In this document: positions 49,956 through 58,790 of the stretch, piece after piece
Numbering within the stretch: the first letter of the stretch is position 1
Layout: the number at the start of each line of letters is the position of its first letter
NCBI GenBank assembly: GCA_016713085.1
Contig: JADJPV010000002.1
Location: 124,001-188,000 of the forward strand
Length of the DNA: 64,000 nt
From: Chitinophagaceae bacterium
GTDB taxonomy: Bacteria > Bacteroidota > Bacteroidia > Chitinophagales > Chitinophagaceae
Reading direction: 5' to 3'
Translations under genes and position numbers: made by a program
The notes under the pieces: model-generated
Told to the model about the DNA's origin: nothing
What the model saw: only the letters and a program-made list of their open reading frames with translations
The model's database searches: none

Positions 49956-50945
49956 TTAATTTATTGGAACAACACCCAATTTGTTGAGCAATTCCAGCTT
50001 ACTGGATACTTTTACCTTATCGAATATATTTTGCGCATGCTTAGTTACCGTTCTTTCAGCAATAAACAGGCCGTCAGCAATTTGTTTATACGAACTTCCC
50101 CGGCAAATCAATCTGGCTATTTCCCTTTCCCTTACTGTTAGTTGATATTGCTTACAGTTTTCAACTATTCGTTCTTCAGCACTGAGCCGCTCTATTTCAC
50201 GGGTTCTTTTATCTACTTCTTCCTGTAGTTTTTCATTCCAACGGGATAGTTTTTCTTCAGATTCAATCAGCCGTTGATGTTCCGATTTTACCATCCTTAT
50301 ATGCTGCTTTAGTTGTAGTGCCAGCAGCAATAGAAAGCCTGTATTTGTAGTTGTTGCTTCAACAGCCTGTCCTAAATTATAATAATCAATTGCCGGAAGA
50401 CTGACCCACGGTGTAAGGCTTATAAAAGACACAGCCATTTCTTCTTTAGCCCCTTTCGTTTCAAAGCTGTTTTTATACTTATGGCGTACAGCCTTTATCA
50501 ATGTGATAATTACCCATAAAGCGTATGCGGTTGGAATGATTAGAAGATTTTTTGCGGATTCAAGATTTTCAGACGAAACAAATAAACTTACAAAGATGAC
50601 ATACGGAGCTATAAGAAAAATAAATACACCTTTATAAGCATGAAACTTCATCTTCTCTAAATGGAAGGCATGATAAACATAATAAGGGAAATAGCATGGC
50701 GTAATAAACCCGGTTGCATAAGCAATACTTGTTTGAAGATAAAAGGAACCGGGCAGGTTTTCATCAGGCAATAAACCGCCGGTTACGTTGTAAACTATAA
50801 GAAGCAAAATTAAAATTATATTGAGGTAAGCTGATTTGTCATCTGGCCGGGCCAGCCGGTAGATAAGCAGGTAAAAAAGAATTACAATTTCTATACAAAC
50901 AAATAGAAAAGTAATTATGTGCATTTGGGTACCGGGTAACAGCAT
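49956..50945 (-). CDS. Seven-helix membrane protein with LuxR-type DNA-binding domain
   Basis: 329 residues. Six to seven hydrophobic helices in the first 205 residues, a coiled-coil linker (SEEKLSRWNEKLQEEVDKRTREIERLSAEER), and a C-terminal LuxR/NarL helix-turn-helix: LTVREREIARLICRGSSYKQIADGLFIAERTVTKHAQNIFDKVKV. A membrane-embedded sensor joined directly to a DNA-binding domain; it could signal the cell-surface state to ICE genes. The target is unknown. It lies 112 bases downstream of the 402-residue gene's start region. Confidence 0.82.
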   Translation of the reverse strand: MLLPGTQMHIITFLFVCIEIVILFYLLIYRLARPDDKSAYLNIILILLLIVYNVTGGLLPDENLPGSFYLQTSIAYATGFITPCYFPYYVYHAFHLEKMKFHAYKGVFIFLIAPYVIFVSLFVSSENLESAKNLLIIPTAYALWVIITLIKAVRHKYKNSFETKGAKEEMAVSFISLTPWVSLPAIDYYNLGQAVEATTTNTGFLLLLALQLKQHIRMVKSEHQRLIESEEKLSRWNEKLQEEVDKRTREIERLSAEERIVENCKQYQLTVREREIARLICRGSSYKQIADGLFIAERTVTKHAQNIFDKVKVSSKLELLNKLGVVPIN

Positions 50946-50964
50946 ATCGGTTTACTTACATTTT

Positions 50965-51534
50965 CTAATTGCTTTTCATGCAAAAAAGCTTGTATCCAAA
51001 ATCAAGTTCTTTATATATTGTAAAACCATGTTTCCGGTACCACGGCAAATTTCTTTCTGTTGAAGTTTCCAGGATTACAGGGCGACCTTCCGCTTTACTT
51101 TTCTCAAGTATCTGTTCCAGCAAAACCGTTCCTGCTCCTTTGTTTTGTTCCGATGGGTTTACACCAATAAACCACAGGTATGCAAAAGGATGAGAGGGAT
51201 GAATTTTTTTAATAGTAGCCTCCCTGCGCATAGCTTTCTTTGCATTGAGTAACCCGGTGCAGCTTATTATCAATTTAATATCGGCAACTACTGATTTAAT
51301 CGTAGTTTTTTTCTTATCGGGGAAAATAATGAGAGCACAGCCTTTATTGTCATCAGAAAGTAATACTTCACCGAACCAGAAACAGTGATCAAATGAATAC
51401 TCCATTAGTTTCCTTATTCGGTTTTTCTTTTGGTTATCCTGCCTTATAATATAGTTTACGCTTTTGTTGTCAGCAAAAGACGCTGTCAGAATGGAAATGA
51501 CAGTTTTCTTATCAGAATAGGAAGCCTTGGTCAT
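50965..51534 (-). CDS. GNAT-family N-acetyltransferase
   Basis: 189 residues. AYLWFIGVNPSEQNKGAGTVLLEQILEKSKAEGRPVILETSTERNLPWYRKHGF contains the acetyl-CoA-binding motif A (QNKGAG) and motif B of the GNAT fold. Acceptor unknown. The gene lies 19 bases upstream of the LuxR-type gene and may be its co-transcribed partner; a 468-base region with a repeat follows on its other side. Confidence 0.85.
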   Translation of the reverse strand: MTKASYSDKKTVISILTASFADNKSVNYIIRQDNQKKNRIRKLMEYSFDHCFWFGEVLLSDDNKGCALIIFPDKKKTTIKSVVADIKLIISCTGLLNAKKAMRREATIKKIHPSHPFAYLWFIGVNPSEQNKGAGTVLLEQILEKSKAEGRPVILETSTERNLPWYRKHGFTIYKELDFGYKLFCMKSN

Positions 51535-52002
51535 GGTTAAATTAATCGCCTATAATACACCTATCAATTTTTATACCGATTAAAACCTAAATTTTCAACA
51601 CCGTTACTATCTGGCTGATTTTGTTTTATTTACGCTTGATCTAAAAAGTTTTTAATTCAACAATCAGACACAGTTAAGTTTATAATACCGTTTCTTTAAA
51701 TGGCAGATGGTTGTGTACCCTTCTTCTATCAAGGATTCCAACTGCAATCCCTGACTGGGAGCAATGAGTGATTGACTAAGTGTTTATACTGGCGGGTTAA
51801 TAGAAAGACCCGGCTCAATCCTTCCACCGTTTATATAAATCGTTACTCCTTCGTCGTAACGAAACAGCGGAACCATTGCGCCGGATAAAGATATTGGGAA
51901 TTGAGATTGGCATTACCAAGATTATTTGCATGTATTCCGCCAACCACAATTCCAGACAACCCATGAAGCTTTCTATCTTTAGGGTATTAATCAGGTAACA
52001 GC
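51535..52002. other. Intergenic region with palindromic repeat copy 1
   Basis: 468 bases without a convincing complete gene. It contains repeat copy 1 (51804-51909). Between 51671 and 51787 the minus strand is open for 38 codons ending in a stop (ending HLKKRYYKLNCV), perhaps the tail of a lost gene. Confidence 0.5.
51804..51909. repeat. 106-bp palindromic direct repeat, copy 1
   Basis: Matches 52587-52692 at 100 of 106 positions without gaps, same orientation. Each copy is an imperfect palindrome: outer arms near CCGG / CCGG, TTCC / GGAA, ACGG-like pairs and a CGTTAC / GTAACG hairpin in the centre. Confidence 0.9.
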
Positions 52003-52506
52003 ATGTTGATTTTTGCATACGGCTCAAATATGAATATAAACAGGCTCGCCCAACGGGTACCTTCAGCTACAAAGGTTACCAATGTATTTCTTCCAGGCTA
52101 TAAATTAGTTTGTAATAAAGTAAGTAAGGATGGTTCTGTTAAAGCAAATATTTTAAACTCTGATATTCCGGGCGATATAGTTTGGGGAGTACTATTTAAA
52201 ATTGATAGTAAAGAGAAATCCTTGCTTGATAAAGCTGAAGGATTAGGTAAAGGTTACAATGAAGATTGCCTGACCTTTTATGATGAGAGCAATTCGCAGT
52301 ATGTTGCGCAGGTTTATATTGCTGATACTAATTCAATCAACAATAACTTGGTTCCTTATGATTGGTATAAAGAATTTATTGTAACAGGTGCAATTCAGAA
52401 TCAATTACCTGCAGATTATATTTTGCTGCTTCAATCTATTATTTGTATTTCAGACCCCGATGAGGAAAGAAGGATAAAACAATATTCTATTTTGTCTGGT
52501 AAGTAA
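52003..52506 (+). CDS. Gamma-glutamylcyclotransferase-family protein (AIG2-like)
   Basis: 167 residues. LIFAYGSNMNINRLAQRVP is the YGSN glycine loop at the start of the GGCT fold; VWGVLFKIDSKEKSLLDKAEGLGKGYNED contains the catalytic glutamate region (DKAEG). The fold releases 5-oxoproline from gamma-glutamyl compounds, or acts on related amides. It is the only gene between the two 106-bp repeats, as in a gene cassette, and reads opposite to the left neighbours. Confidence 0.85.
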   Translation: MLIFAYGSNMNINRLAQRVPSATKVTNVFLPGYKLVCNKVSKDGSVKANILNSDIPGDIVWGVLFKIDSKEKSLLDKAEGLGKGYNEDCLTFYDESNSQYVAQVYIADTNSINNNLVPYDWYKEFIVTGAIQNQLPADYILLLQSIICISDPDEERRIKQYSILSGK

Positions 52507-52586
52507 TATTTTTGGGTTACCAACTTTTTATTCTCTGTTCATCTTCTGTTGCGACGCTCCGTTCATCGTTCTGTTCTTCAATCATC

Positions 52587-52692
52587 AAAGACCCGGCGCA
52601 ATCCTTCCACCGTTTATATAAATCGTTACTCCTTCGTCATAACGAAACGGCGGAACCATTACGCCGGATAAGGAAATTGGGAATTGAGATTG
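52587..52692. repeat. 106-bp palindromic direct repeat, copy 2
   Basis: Second copy of the element at 51804-51909, 783 bases further right. Folds as CCGGCG-x-AAT-xx-TTCC-x-CCGTTT paired with the mirrored arm ending CGCCGG, with unpaired bases on one side only, like an attC site in general form. Confidence 0.9.
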
Positions 52693-53048
52693 CCTTACTG
52701 AAAGATTAAGTAAGTATATCCTGGCAAACACAAATCCAGAAACTGCAAAGCAGATTTTACAAAGAAGATATTAATAAACTACTCATTCAACTGACCCTGC
52801 CGCAAAATTATTGTCCTGCTCTGTGCGGAACAAGGTCTTCTTCCTACACTATAAAGAGCCGTCAATCGCCACGGGTTTTCAAAAAAATCTCCACCTGAAA
52901 ATGCAATGCTATCCAACACGGGGTAGTATTTTATTTGAAAAACCTTGTTCCTCCGCCGCAGTCCTAATGGCTGGTCGCTAAGGGTAAATGAATGAAGCGA
53001 AGCTGACTTCATTTAATAATTATTTTTTAAACATTAAAATTTCATGTT
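52693..53048. other. Structured non-coding leader upstream of ssb
   Basis: 356 bases without a believable gene. Inverted repeats: GGAACAAGGT / ACCTTGTTCC (52827-52836 and 52942-52951), CCGT / ACGG near 52863-52881, and AATGAAG / CTTCATT (52991-52997 and 53007-53013) just ahead of the AT-rich ssb leader. It may hold a promoter active in single-stranded transferred DNA. Confidence 0.45.
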
Positions 53049-53450
53049 ATGGACATCATCGGAAGAGTAACAGCAGACGCAACCGTTAGCGAAACCAAAG
53101 CAGGGAAAAAAGTAGTGAACTTTTCCATTGCTATTAATGACACTTACAAAACAAAAGGCAATACCGAGGTTCAGAAAATTGTAACCTATGTAAACTGTTC
53201 GTACTGGATAAATCCGGGTGTAGCGGCATATTTAACCAAAGGCTCATTAGTTGAGTGCAATGGCCGTGTTGGTGCAAACGCCTGGACAAACAAAGAAGGC
53301 GAAGTAAAAGCCAGCCTTACTTTCCATGTAAACAGCATCAAATTGCATGGGCGTTCTACTGGTGGTAATGCAACACCTGCGCCAGTAGTACTAATGAACA
53401 CAGCACCAGCGGCAGCCCTTTCAGCAGTCGCAGACGACCTGCCATTTTAG
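53049..53450 (+). CDS. ssb: Single-stranded DNA-binding protein
   Basis: 133 residues. MDIIGRVTADATVSETKAGKKVVNFSIAINDTYKTKG is the OB-fold start of SSB, with WxxPGVAAYLTKGSLVECNGRVGANAW in the middle, and the acidic tip DDLPF that binds replication and repair partners. ICE-encoded SSBs coat the strand entering the recipient and are typical early (leading-region) genes. A clear terminator follows. Confidence 0.95.
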   Translation: MDIIGRVTADATVSETKAGKKVVNFSIAINDTYKTKGNTEVQKIVTYVNCSYWINPGVAAYLTKGSLVECNGRVGANAWTNKEGEVKASLTFHVNSIKLHGRSTGGNATPAPVVLMNTAPAAALSAVADDLPF

Positions 53451-53458
53451 TTTTTATG

Positions 53459-53486
53459 GCATCCTGTCAAATGGCAGGATGCTTTT
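53459..53486 (+). terminator. Terminator of ssb
   Basis: GCATCCTG / CAGGATGC perfect stem with 8-base loop and TTTT, starting 8 bases after the stop. Confidence 0.85.
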
Positions 53487-53515
53487 CATTTTTAATCATT
53501 TCTAAATTTACAATT

Positions 53516-54550
53516 ATGGCACACAATATTAATTTCAATGAGCAAACACAGCAACACAGTTTTTTTAGTGTAAAAGAAAAAGCATGGCATGGATTGGGAC
53601 AGATAGTAGAAGATTATCCAAACAGCAAAGAAGCATTGCAATTTGCAGGGCTTGATTTTGAAGTTTGCAAAAGACCAAACATTCATAGACTGGATAATGG
53701 CAACGAAATTATCTCTACCAATTCATTCTATACTTACCGGCCAGATACCAACGCCATATTAGGCGACCGGTTGGGTAAAGATTATGAAGTGGTACAAAAT
53801 ACGGATGCTTTCAGTTTTTTTGATGCTATTGTAGATGGTGATGGCATCCAATACGAAACCGCAGGCGCTTTGGGGAATGGCGAAAAGATTTTTATTACTG
53901 CTAAATTGCCGGGCTATATCAAAGTGGGTAACGATGATATGAGTGAAAAGTATCTATTCCTTACTACTTCACATGATGGGCTTGGCAGTATCATGGCGGC
54001 GTTTACACCTATTCGTATTGTTTGCAACAATACGCTTAATGCAGCTTTGAGAAACCATACAAATTCTATTAAAATCAGGCACACTGCCAATGCTAAGGAC
54101 AGATTGGAAGAAGCCCATAAAGCAATGGGAATATCTAATCAGCTATCTATCCAGTTAGAAGGGATTTTTAACCAATGGGCAAAAGTCCGTATCACCGATA
54201 AGGAAGTACAGAAATTGATACAAATGGCAATGGTTCCCAATAAAGAAGTATTGCAGAACATTGAAAAAGGTGAAATGAATGAACTAAGCACCTGTTTTAA
54301 AAATATGTGTGATGATGTGTACGAATATAATTGCACCAGCCCTACACAACAAACAGAAGCAACAAAGGGAACTGTTTTTGGTGCATACAATTCTATTACC
54401 GGCTATTTTCAAAATGTAAGAAATTACAATGACGAGGAAGCCAAGATGAAATCCTTATTATACGGTGGAACTGCACAACTAAGAACACAAAAAGCCTTTC
54501 AGCTTTGTGAGAGTTTTGTAAAGTGTGAGTTTGCAGAAAATTGGAGCTAA
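53516..54550 (+). CDS. DUF932 family protein
   Basis: About 344 residues. The ATG at 53516 (MAHNINFNEQTQQHSFFSVKEKAWHGLG) is chosen because the upstream in-frame extension overlaps the ssb terminator. AWHGLGQIVEDYPNSKEALQFAGLDFEV and the later RIVCNNTLNAALRNHTNSIKIRHTANAKDRLEEA are DUF932 hallmarks. The family is common on plasmids, phages and ICEs, near ssb and radC, and its role is unknown, perhaps in early establishment. Confidence 0.88.
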   Translation: MAHNINFNEQTQQHSFFSVKEKAWHGLGQIVEDYPNSKEALQFAGLDFEVCKRPNIHRLDNGNEIISTNSFYTYRPDTNAILGDRLGKDYEVVQNTDAFSFFDAIVDGDGIQYETAGALGNGEKIFITAKLPGYIKVGNDDMSEKYLFLTTSHDGLGSIMAAFTPIRIVCNNTLNAALRNHTNSIKIRHTANAKDRLEEAHKAMGISNQLSIQLEGIFNQWAKVRITDKEVQKLIQMAMVPNKEVLQNIEKGEMNELSTCFKNMCDDVYEYNCTSPTQQTEATKGTVFGAYNSITGYFQNVRNYNDEEAKMKSLLYGGTAQLRTQKAFQLCESFVKCEFAENWS

Positions 54551-54558
54551 TCATTTTT

Positions 54559-54582
54559 AAGGGGCATTGAAAAATGCCCCTT
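54559..54582. terminator. Terminator of the DUF932 gene
   Basis: Perfect stem AAGGGGCATT / AATGCCCCTT with a 4-base loop, 9 bases after the stop. A TTTTT run on its left also lets it work for the opposite strand. Confidence 0.8.
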
Positions 54583-54590
54583 AAACTTAT

Positions 54591-54644
54591 AAAAAAGCTG
54601 CCCCGCAACATTGTGGCAGAGTTTACAAAATGGCGGGGCAGCTT
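54591..54644 (-). terminator. Terminator of the zincin gene
   Basis: On the minus strand AAGCTGCCCCGC / GCGGGGCAGCTT, 12 perfect pairs with a 26-base loop, followed by TTTT. It begins 2 bases after the stop at 54647. Confidence 0.75.
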
Positions 54645-54646
54645 GG

Positions 54647-55744
54647 TTATTTCGGAAATAATACTTTTAAGGAAGTGTATGGATAACTCTCTGCATCATG
54701 CCTGATTTTATTAATATATTTTTCAACATTGTTTATTTCTGATTGTAATTGTAAACTATACTCTTCAATGATGTTTCTATCAGGCTCTATCATTAAACCT
54801 TCACTGATTAAAATTGCATTCTTTAAGACTGATTGTTGATTAATTTTGAACGATATGTTTTCCGAAAGTGCATCCAATAAGTAAATTATCATATAACTCA
54901 ATCTGACTGAAGGGTGCGGATGACATTTTTCCTGATAATATATTTCCGGATAGCTTTTGGCTCTTTGTATAAAATACATGTAAATACCGGCTAATGCAAT
55001 TGCCGTAACATCTTCCAAAACTGTTTTGAATTCCCCTTTACTTTTATCGGCTATTTTAGTTGCAAATGGTTTTAAATGAAATGCGATTTGGTTTGCGGCA
55101 AACCAATCTGCATCATGCTCCCTGACATGCTGGCTAACAACGTCATCCCCTTCGCAATTTACTGCAGCAAATTCTTTGTAATCTGCTGAACCAATACTTC
55201 TTTGAATAAGATGCCCGACTTCATGATAGAGAAAATATAATGTTACATATTGAAACAAGAAATAGTCAGGTGAAATTTCATCAACTTCAATAGTGTTTTT
55301 ATAGCTGCTTAGGGATTCCAAATTAAATGCCTCTTTTTTCTTCTCAAAAAATGCTTTTAAACCAAATATTGTTCCCTTATAGATTTCTACAAGCAAGTAA
55401 CCATCTTTTGAGAATGCCAAGCCATTTACATCGATATTAGTATTGTAATAAAACCTTGCTTGATTGATATTAAAACCCAAATCACCACGGTCAAGATATT
55501 CCTGGCAGAACTGGTAAAATAATTCAAACTCCTTCTCTAAGGGTAATCCACGATAATCGTAAAAATCGCCTTCAAGGGCACTAATGCCTTTGCTTTTTAA
55601 TTCTTCAAGTAATTCAAAATAATCTCTCATTTGGTTAAACACTTTTTGTAAAATAATGAACAATAATTTTAAAACATATTTCTCCATTAATTCTTCCACA
55701 AATTTAGCCTTTTGGCTGCTGAAGTGGCCATGAAATTCCGGCAT
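54647..55744 (-). CDS. HEXXH zinc metallopeptidase (M48/Lit-like), defence candidate
   Basis: 365 residues from the first ATG; an internal ATG at 55630 (MRDYFELLEELKSKG) is an equally possible start giving 327 residues. LYFLYHEVGHLIQRS carries the zinc-binding HEXXH at residues 174-178, REHDADWFAANQIA the third-ligand region (E209/D213), and CHPHPSVRLSYMI a conserved HP-R block of gluzincins. The layout resembles M48-type peptidases and phage-exclusion Lit (U49) proteins. It is the only minus-strand gene in this arm and has its own terminator. Function as an anti-phage toxin is a hypothesis. Confidence 0.6.
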   Translation of the reverse strand: MPEFHGHFSSQKAKFVEELMEKYVLKLLFIILQKVFNQMRDYFELLEELKSKGISALEGDFYDYRGLPLEKEFELFYQFCQEYLDRGDLGFNINQARFYYNTNIDVNGLAFSKDGYLLVEIYKGTIFGLKAFFEKKKEAFNLESLSSYKNTIEVDEISPDYFLFQYVTLYFLYHEVGHLIQRSIGSADYKEFAAVNCEGDDVVSQHVREHDADWFAANQIAFHLKPFATKIADKSKGEFKTVLEDVTAIALAGIYMYFIQRAKSYPEIYYQEKCHPHPSVRLSYMIIYLLDALSENISFKINQQSVLKNAILISEGLMIEPDRNIIEEYSLQLQSEINNVEKYINKIRHDAESYPYTSLKVLFPK

Positions 55745-55861
55745 AAAGAAAACTGCTCCGCTATTAATTAGATACTATTTATTCCGTTGCTTCATGGCCT
55801 TTATTGCCAAAAGGCAGGGCATGTTCTGTAATTAATTTTTAAACAATTAAAAAGTTATGTT

Positions 55862-56334
55862 ATGGAACAGATGAAAATGCAATTTCCGGAGTGGACAAGA
55901 GTAGCAGAAGTAGAATTGGTTTATAAAACAACAATAAAGCCTTCTGAAAGACCAAAGATTGGCAGTGTACAGGATTGCTACAAACTGCTGAAAGAATTAT
56001 GGAATGAAAATACAATTGAAATGCAGGAAGAATTTAAAGTGCTATTGCTGAACAGAGCCAACAAAGTGATTGGTGTTTATGAAGCATCTGCCGGTGGACT
56101 TACAGGAACTGTAGCAGACCCAAGATTGATATTAGCTGCTGCAATTAAATCTTTGGCAGTAAGTATAGTGCTGGCTCACAATCATCCCAGGGGAAATTTA
56201 AAACCAAGCCGTGCCGATGAAGAATTAACACAGAAAATAAAAGCAGCTGCCGCTTACCATGATATTAGAGTGATTGACCATATCATCATAACCAGCGAAG
56301 GGTATTCAGTTTTGCTGATGAAGGGGTGCTGTAG
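55862..56334 (+). CDS. radC: RadC-family JAB-domain protein (one frameshift)
   Basis: About 158 residues. VELVYKTTIKPSERPKIGSVQDCYKLLKELW and EEFKVLLLNRANKVIGVYEASAGGLTGTVADPRLILAAAIK precede the zinc-binding AHNHPRGNLKPSRADEELTQKI (H-x-H and D). The frame breaks near 56305 (one T missing in GGTATTCAGT); the other frame gives the expected FSFADEGVL end and a stop at 56334. RadC-like proteins are frequent on mobile elements; role unclear, not proven in repair. Its leader resembles that of ssb. Confidence 0.88.
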
Positions 56335-56436
56335 CCCTTTTTATCCTTCAAGCTTTATGATATGCAAAATGAATGCGATAAACTATATTTACACCAATAA
56401 CAAAAGAAATATATTTATTCCCTAAACCACCTACTA

Positions 56437-58275
56437 ATGGATGTACAACCGCAAAATCAGAATATAGATAAGCTCTTTTCAAATACTACATTTTATATCG
56501 ATTTTTACCAAAGACAATATAAATGGAATGATGAACCTGTAAAACGTTTACTTGACGACATTTTTTACAAATTCAATGAAGAATATAAAAAGTATCGAGA
56601 GCTGAGTTTGCCACTTGACCAGACCGTAAGTAAGTATAGTTGGTATTATCTGAATACTTATGTTACTAACAATGTGGATGGCAAACTATATATTGTGGAT
56701 GGTCAACAAAGACTAACTACTCTTACACTTTTACTTATTAAACTAAGGCATATTGCCAAAGATTTAAACTCCAAATTAGAAGGATGGATTAGTAGTAAGA
56801 TAGTTGGATTATCTGGTTACAAGACTGACTTTTGGATGAATCACGAAGCACACAAAACAGCAATGCAATCACTTTATGATGGAATATCAAATGAAAACAT
56901 TGATACGTCAACGGGTCTAACTGCACAAAACATGGTAAGTAATTACGAACTAATATCTTCAAGACTTGACCATGAGTTAACAGATTTACACAGGTTTGAG
57001 AGTTTTGTCTTTTATTATATGCACCGCTTAGTATTGATAAATCTTAACGTTGAGCAAACAGATGTTCCAATGGTTTTTGAGGTAATTAATGACCGGGGAG
57101 TAAAGCTTAAACCTTATGAAATCATTAAAGGGAAATTATTAGGTCAAATTTCAAAAGAAGAATTAGATGGATTGGCTTTAAATGAGCTTTGGGAGCATCA
57201 GGTTGGTTCAATAAACTCCTTTAAAGAAGATGAAATTGACCAATTTTTCACTTATTACCTTAAAGCAAAATTAGCTGATACAATTGGCGAGGGCAGAAAA
57301 TATGACAGAGATTATCATCGGGTTATTTTCTCTGAGAATAAACTAAAATTAGACCATAACCCCACGCAGGTAAAACATTTTCTGCTCAACGATTTCAAGT
57401 ATTACACCAACCTTTACGCAAAAATTTATGCTTATTATAAAGATGCTGATTCAAACACAGGTTTTGAAAGCGTCTATTATAATAGTTTGACAGAGATGGA
57501 TAATCAATTTCTTCTTATTCTTTCTGCCTGTTCAATTAATGACCCACAAGAGGATGATAAAATAACAGCAGTAGCATATGAATTAGACAGATTATTTTGC
57601 CTTTTACAAATACAAAGAAGCTACGGAAGCAATGCCTTAGCAGTAGCTATTTATAAAATCAGCATAGAAATCAGAAACAAAGATGTATCTCTAATCAGAG
57701 GAGCTTTCGATAAAACTTTAATGGAATTATTAACAGAGGCAAGAGGTGTAGAAGCCACCGCACCTCTGTCATATGGTTTTTTTAAAGAAACAGGTATTGA
57801 GTTAGATAAAAGATTTAAGAGGTATTTCTTTGCAAGGATTGAAAAATTTATTGCAGATAATACCAAAATGAACGTAAAGCATTCGCTTTACGATTTAGTT
57901 CAAAATACAGGGTCAGTAAATGGCTTTCATATTGAACATATTCTTGCAGATAATGAAGAAAATTTAAGCTTATTTAGTGGCGATGAAGATAAATTTAAAA
58001 GCGAAAGAAACCGACTTGGCGGATTACTATTATTAAAAGGTAAGGACAATATTTCCAGCAATAATGAAACTTATAAAAAGAAATTAAAAACTTACGCTAA
58101 TACCCTCTACTGGAACGAAACTCTCCGTGAAGATACTTATACAAAAAAATTGGATTTCTCAAATATGATGACCACTTATAAATTGAACTTTAAACCGGTT
58201 TCAGATTTCGGACAATCAGAATTGGAAGAACGGCACAAATTATTATTTGATATGGCTTCTTTTATCTGGAAATAG
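56437..58275 (+). CDS. GmrSD-type DUF262/DUF1524 protein
   Basis: 612 residues, intact. The N-terminal DUF262 domain has FYQRQYKW and YIVDGQQRLTTLTLLL (the DGQQR nucleotide-binding motif, residues 88-92). The C-terminal DUF1524 part contains an HNH-like site FHIEHILADNEENL (near residue 498) followed by RNRLGGLLLLKGKDNISSNN. Fused DUF262-DUF1524 proteins form type IV restriction systems that cut modified phage DNA (GmrSD family). It starts about 100 bases after radC and probably defends the host against phages. Confidence 0.88.
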   Translation: MDVQPQNQNIDKLFSNTTFYIDFYQRQYKWNDEPVKRLLDDIFYKFNEEYKKYRELSLPLDQTVSKYSWYYLNTYVTNNVDGKLYIVDGQQRLTTLTLLLIKLRHIAKDLNSKLEGWISSKIVGLSGYKTDFWMNHEAHKTAMQSLYDGISNENIDTSTGLTAQNMVSNYELISSRLDHELTDLHRFESFVFYYMHRLVLINLNVEQTDVPMVFEVINDRGVKLKPYEIIKGKLLGQISKEELDGLALNELWEHQVGSINSFKEDEIDQFFTYYLKAKLADTIGEGRKYDRDYHRVIFSENKLKLDHNPTQVKHFLLNDFKYYTNLYAKIYAYYKDADSNTGFESVYYNSLTEMDNQFLLILSACSINDPQEDDKITAVAYELDRLFCLLQIQRSYGSNALAVAIYKISIEIRNKDVSLIRGAFDKTLMELLTEARGVEATAPLSYGFFKETGIELDKRFKRYFFARIEKFIADNTKMNVKHSLYDLVQNTGSVNGFHIEHILADNEENLSLFSGDEDKFKSERNRLGGLLLLKGKDNISSNNETYKKKLKTYANTLYWNETLREDTYTKKLDFSNMMTTYKLNFKPVSDFGQSELEERHKLLFDMASFIWK

Positions 58276-58360
58276 GTTTAACTAAACATCAATTATTTTC
58301 TACTCAGTAATTCTGATTTTATCTGATGAGTATAGCCGGTACTTGCAATTTGAAAACATT

Positions 58361-58630
58361 TTAATCTTTATCAATTCCAAATTTCAAAGCCAGTAAAACG
58401 GATGTATTTACCCCTTTATTCATATCAGGTATATCATACCAGTTACCCTCATTAGTCTTGTATAATTTATACGTTTCGCCGTTTGAATCAGTAATAAAAT
58501 ATTCGTCTAAAATAGCTACAGTAGCACCTAAAATATTTGTTATTTCTACCTGCTTTATCGTGTAAGAAAACCGGCTGCAACCTTGCAAAACAATCTTCTT
58601 AATTTCTTCAGTCTTTATATCCGTTTCCAT
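58361..58630 (-). CDS. Small hypothetical protein
   Basis: 89 residues, opposite to its neighbours. It reads as a compact beta-rich protein: IKKIVLQGCSRFSYTIKQVEITNILGATVAILDEYFITDSNGETYKLYKTNEGNWYDIPD. No motif recognised, no signal. Reasonable codon structure and plausible length make it likely genuine. An antitoxin or immunity-type role next to the GmrSD-like gene is conceivable but unsupported. Confidence 0.5.
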   Translation of the reverse strand: METDIKTEEIKKIVLQGCSRFSYTIKQVEITNILGATVAILDEYFITDSNGETYKLYKTNEGNWYDIPDMNKGVNTSVLLALKFGIDKD

Positions 58631-58790
58631 GCAGGAAAAATAATCATTCTATTGCAAATGAAATTTTATGTGTTACCTGACTAAATATTAGCCATGTAAA
58701 CATCAATACTGGTACAGATTTTACGCCTGTTTTGTTATGCGTTTGCGAGAAGAAATAAAATTCTCAACGGATAAATTTTACAAGGGCTTA

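Noticed and set aside
51671..51787. 38-codon minus-strand stretch ending HLKKRYYKLNCV
   Set aside because: Looks coding-like but lacks a start codon and family match; too short to call a pseudogene.
51815..52027. Minus-strand frame through palindromic repeat copy 1, and the similar one through copy 2
   Set aside because: Translation follows the repeat itself (same peptides in both copies), and changes between copies are not mainly synonymous; the DNA structure explains the similarity better.
52779..53012. Minus-strand 77-codon frame upstream of ssb
   Set aside because: Arginine- and serine-rich product without fold; the inverted repeats suggest a structured DNA element rather than a gene.
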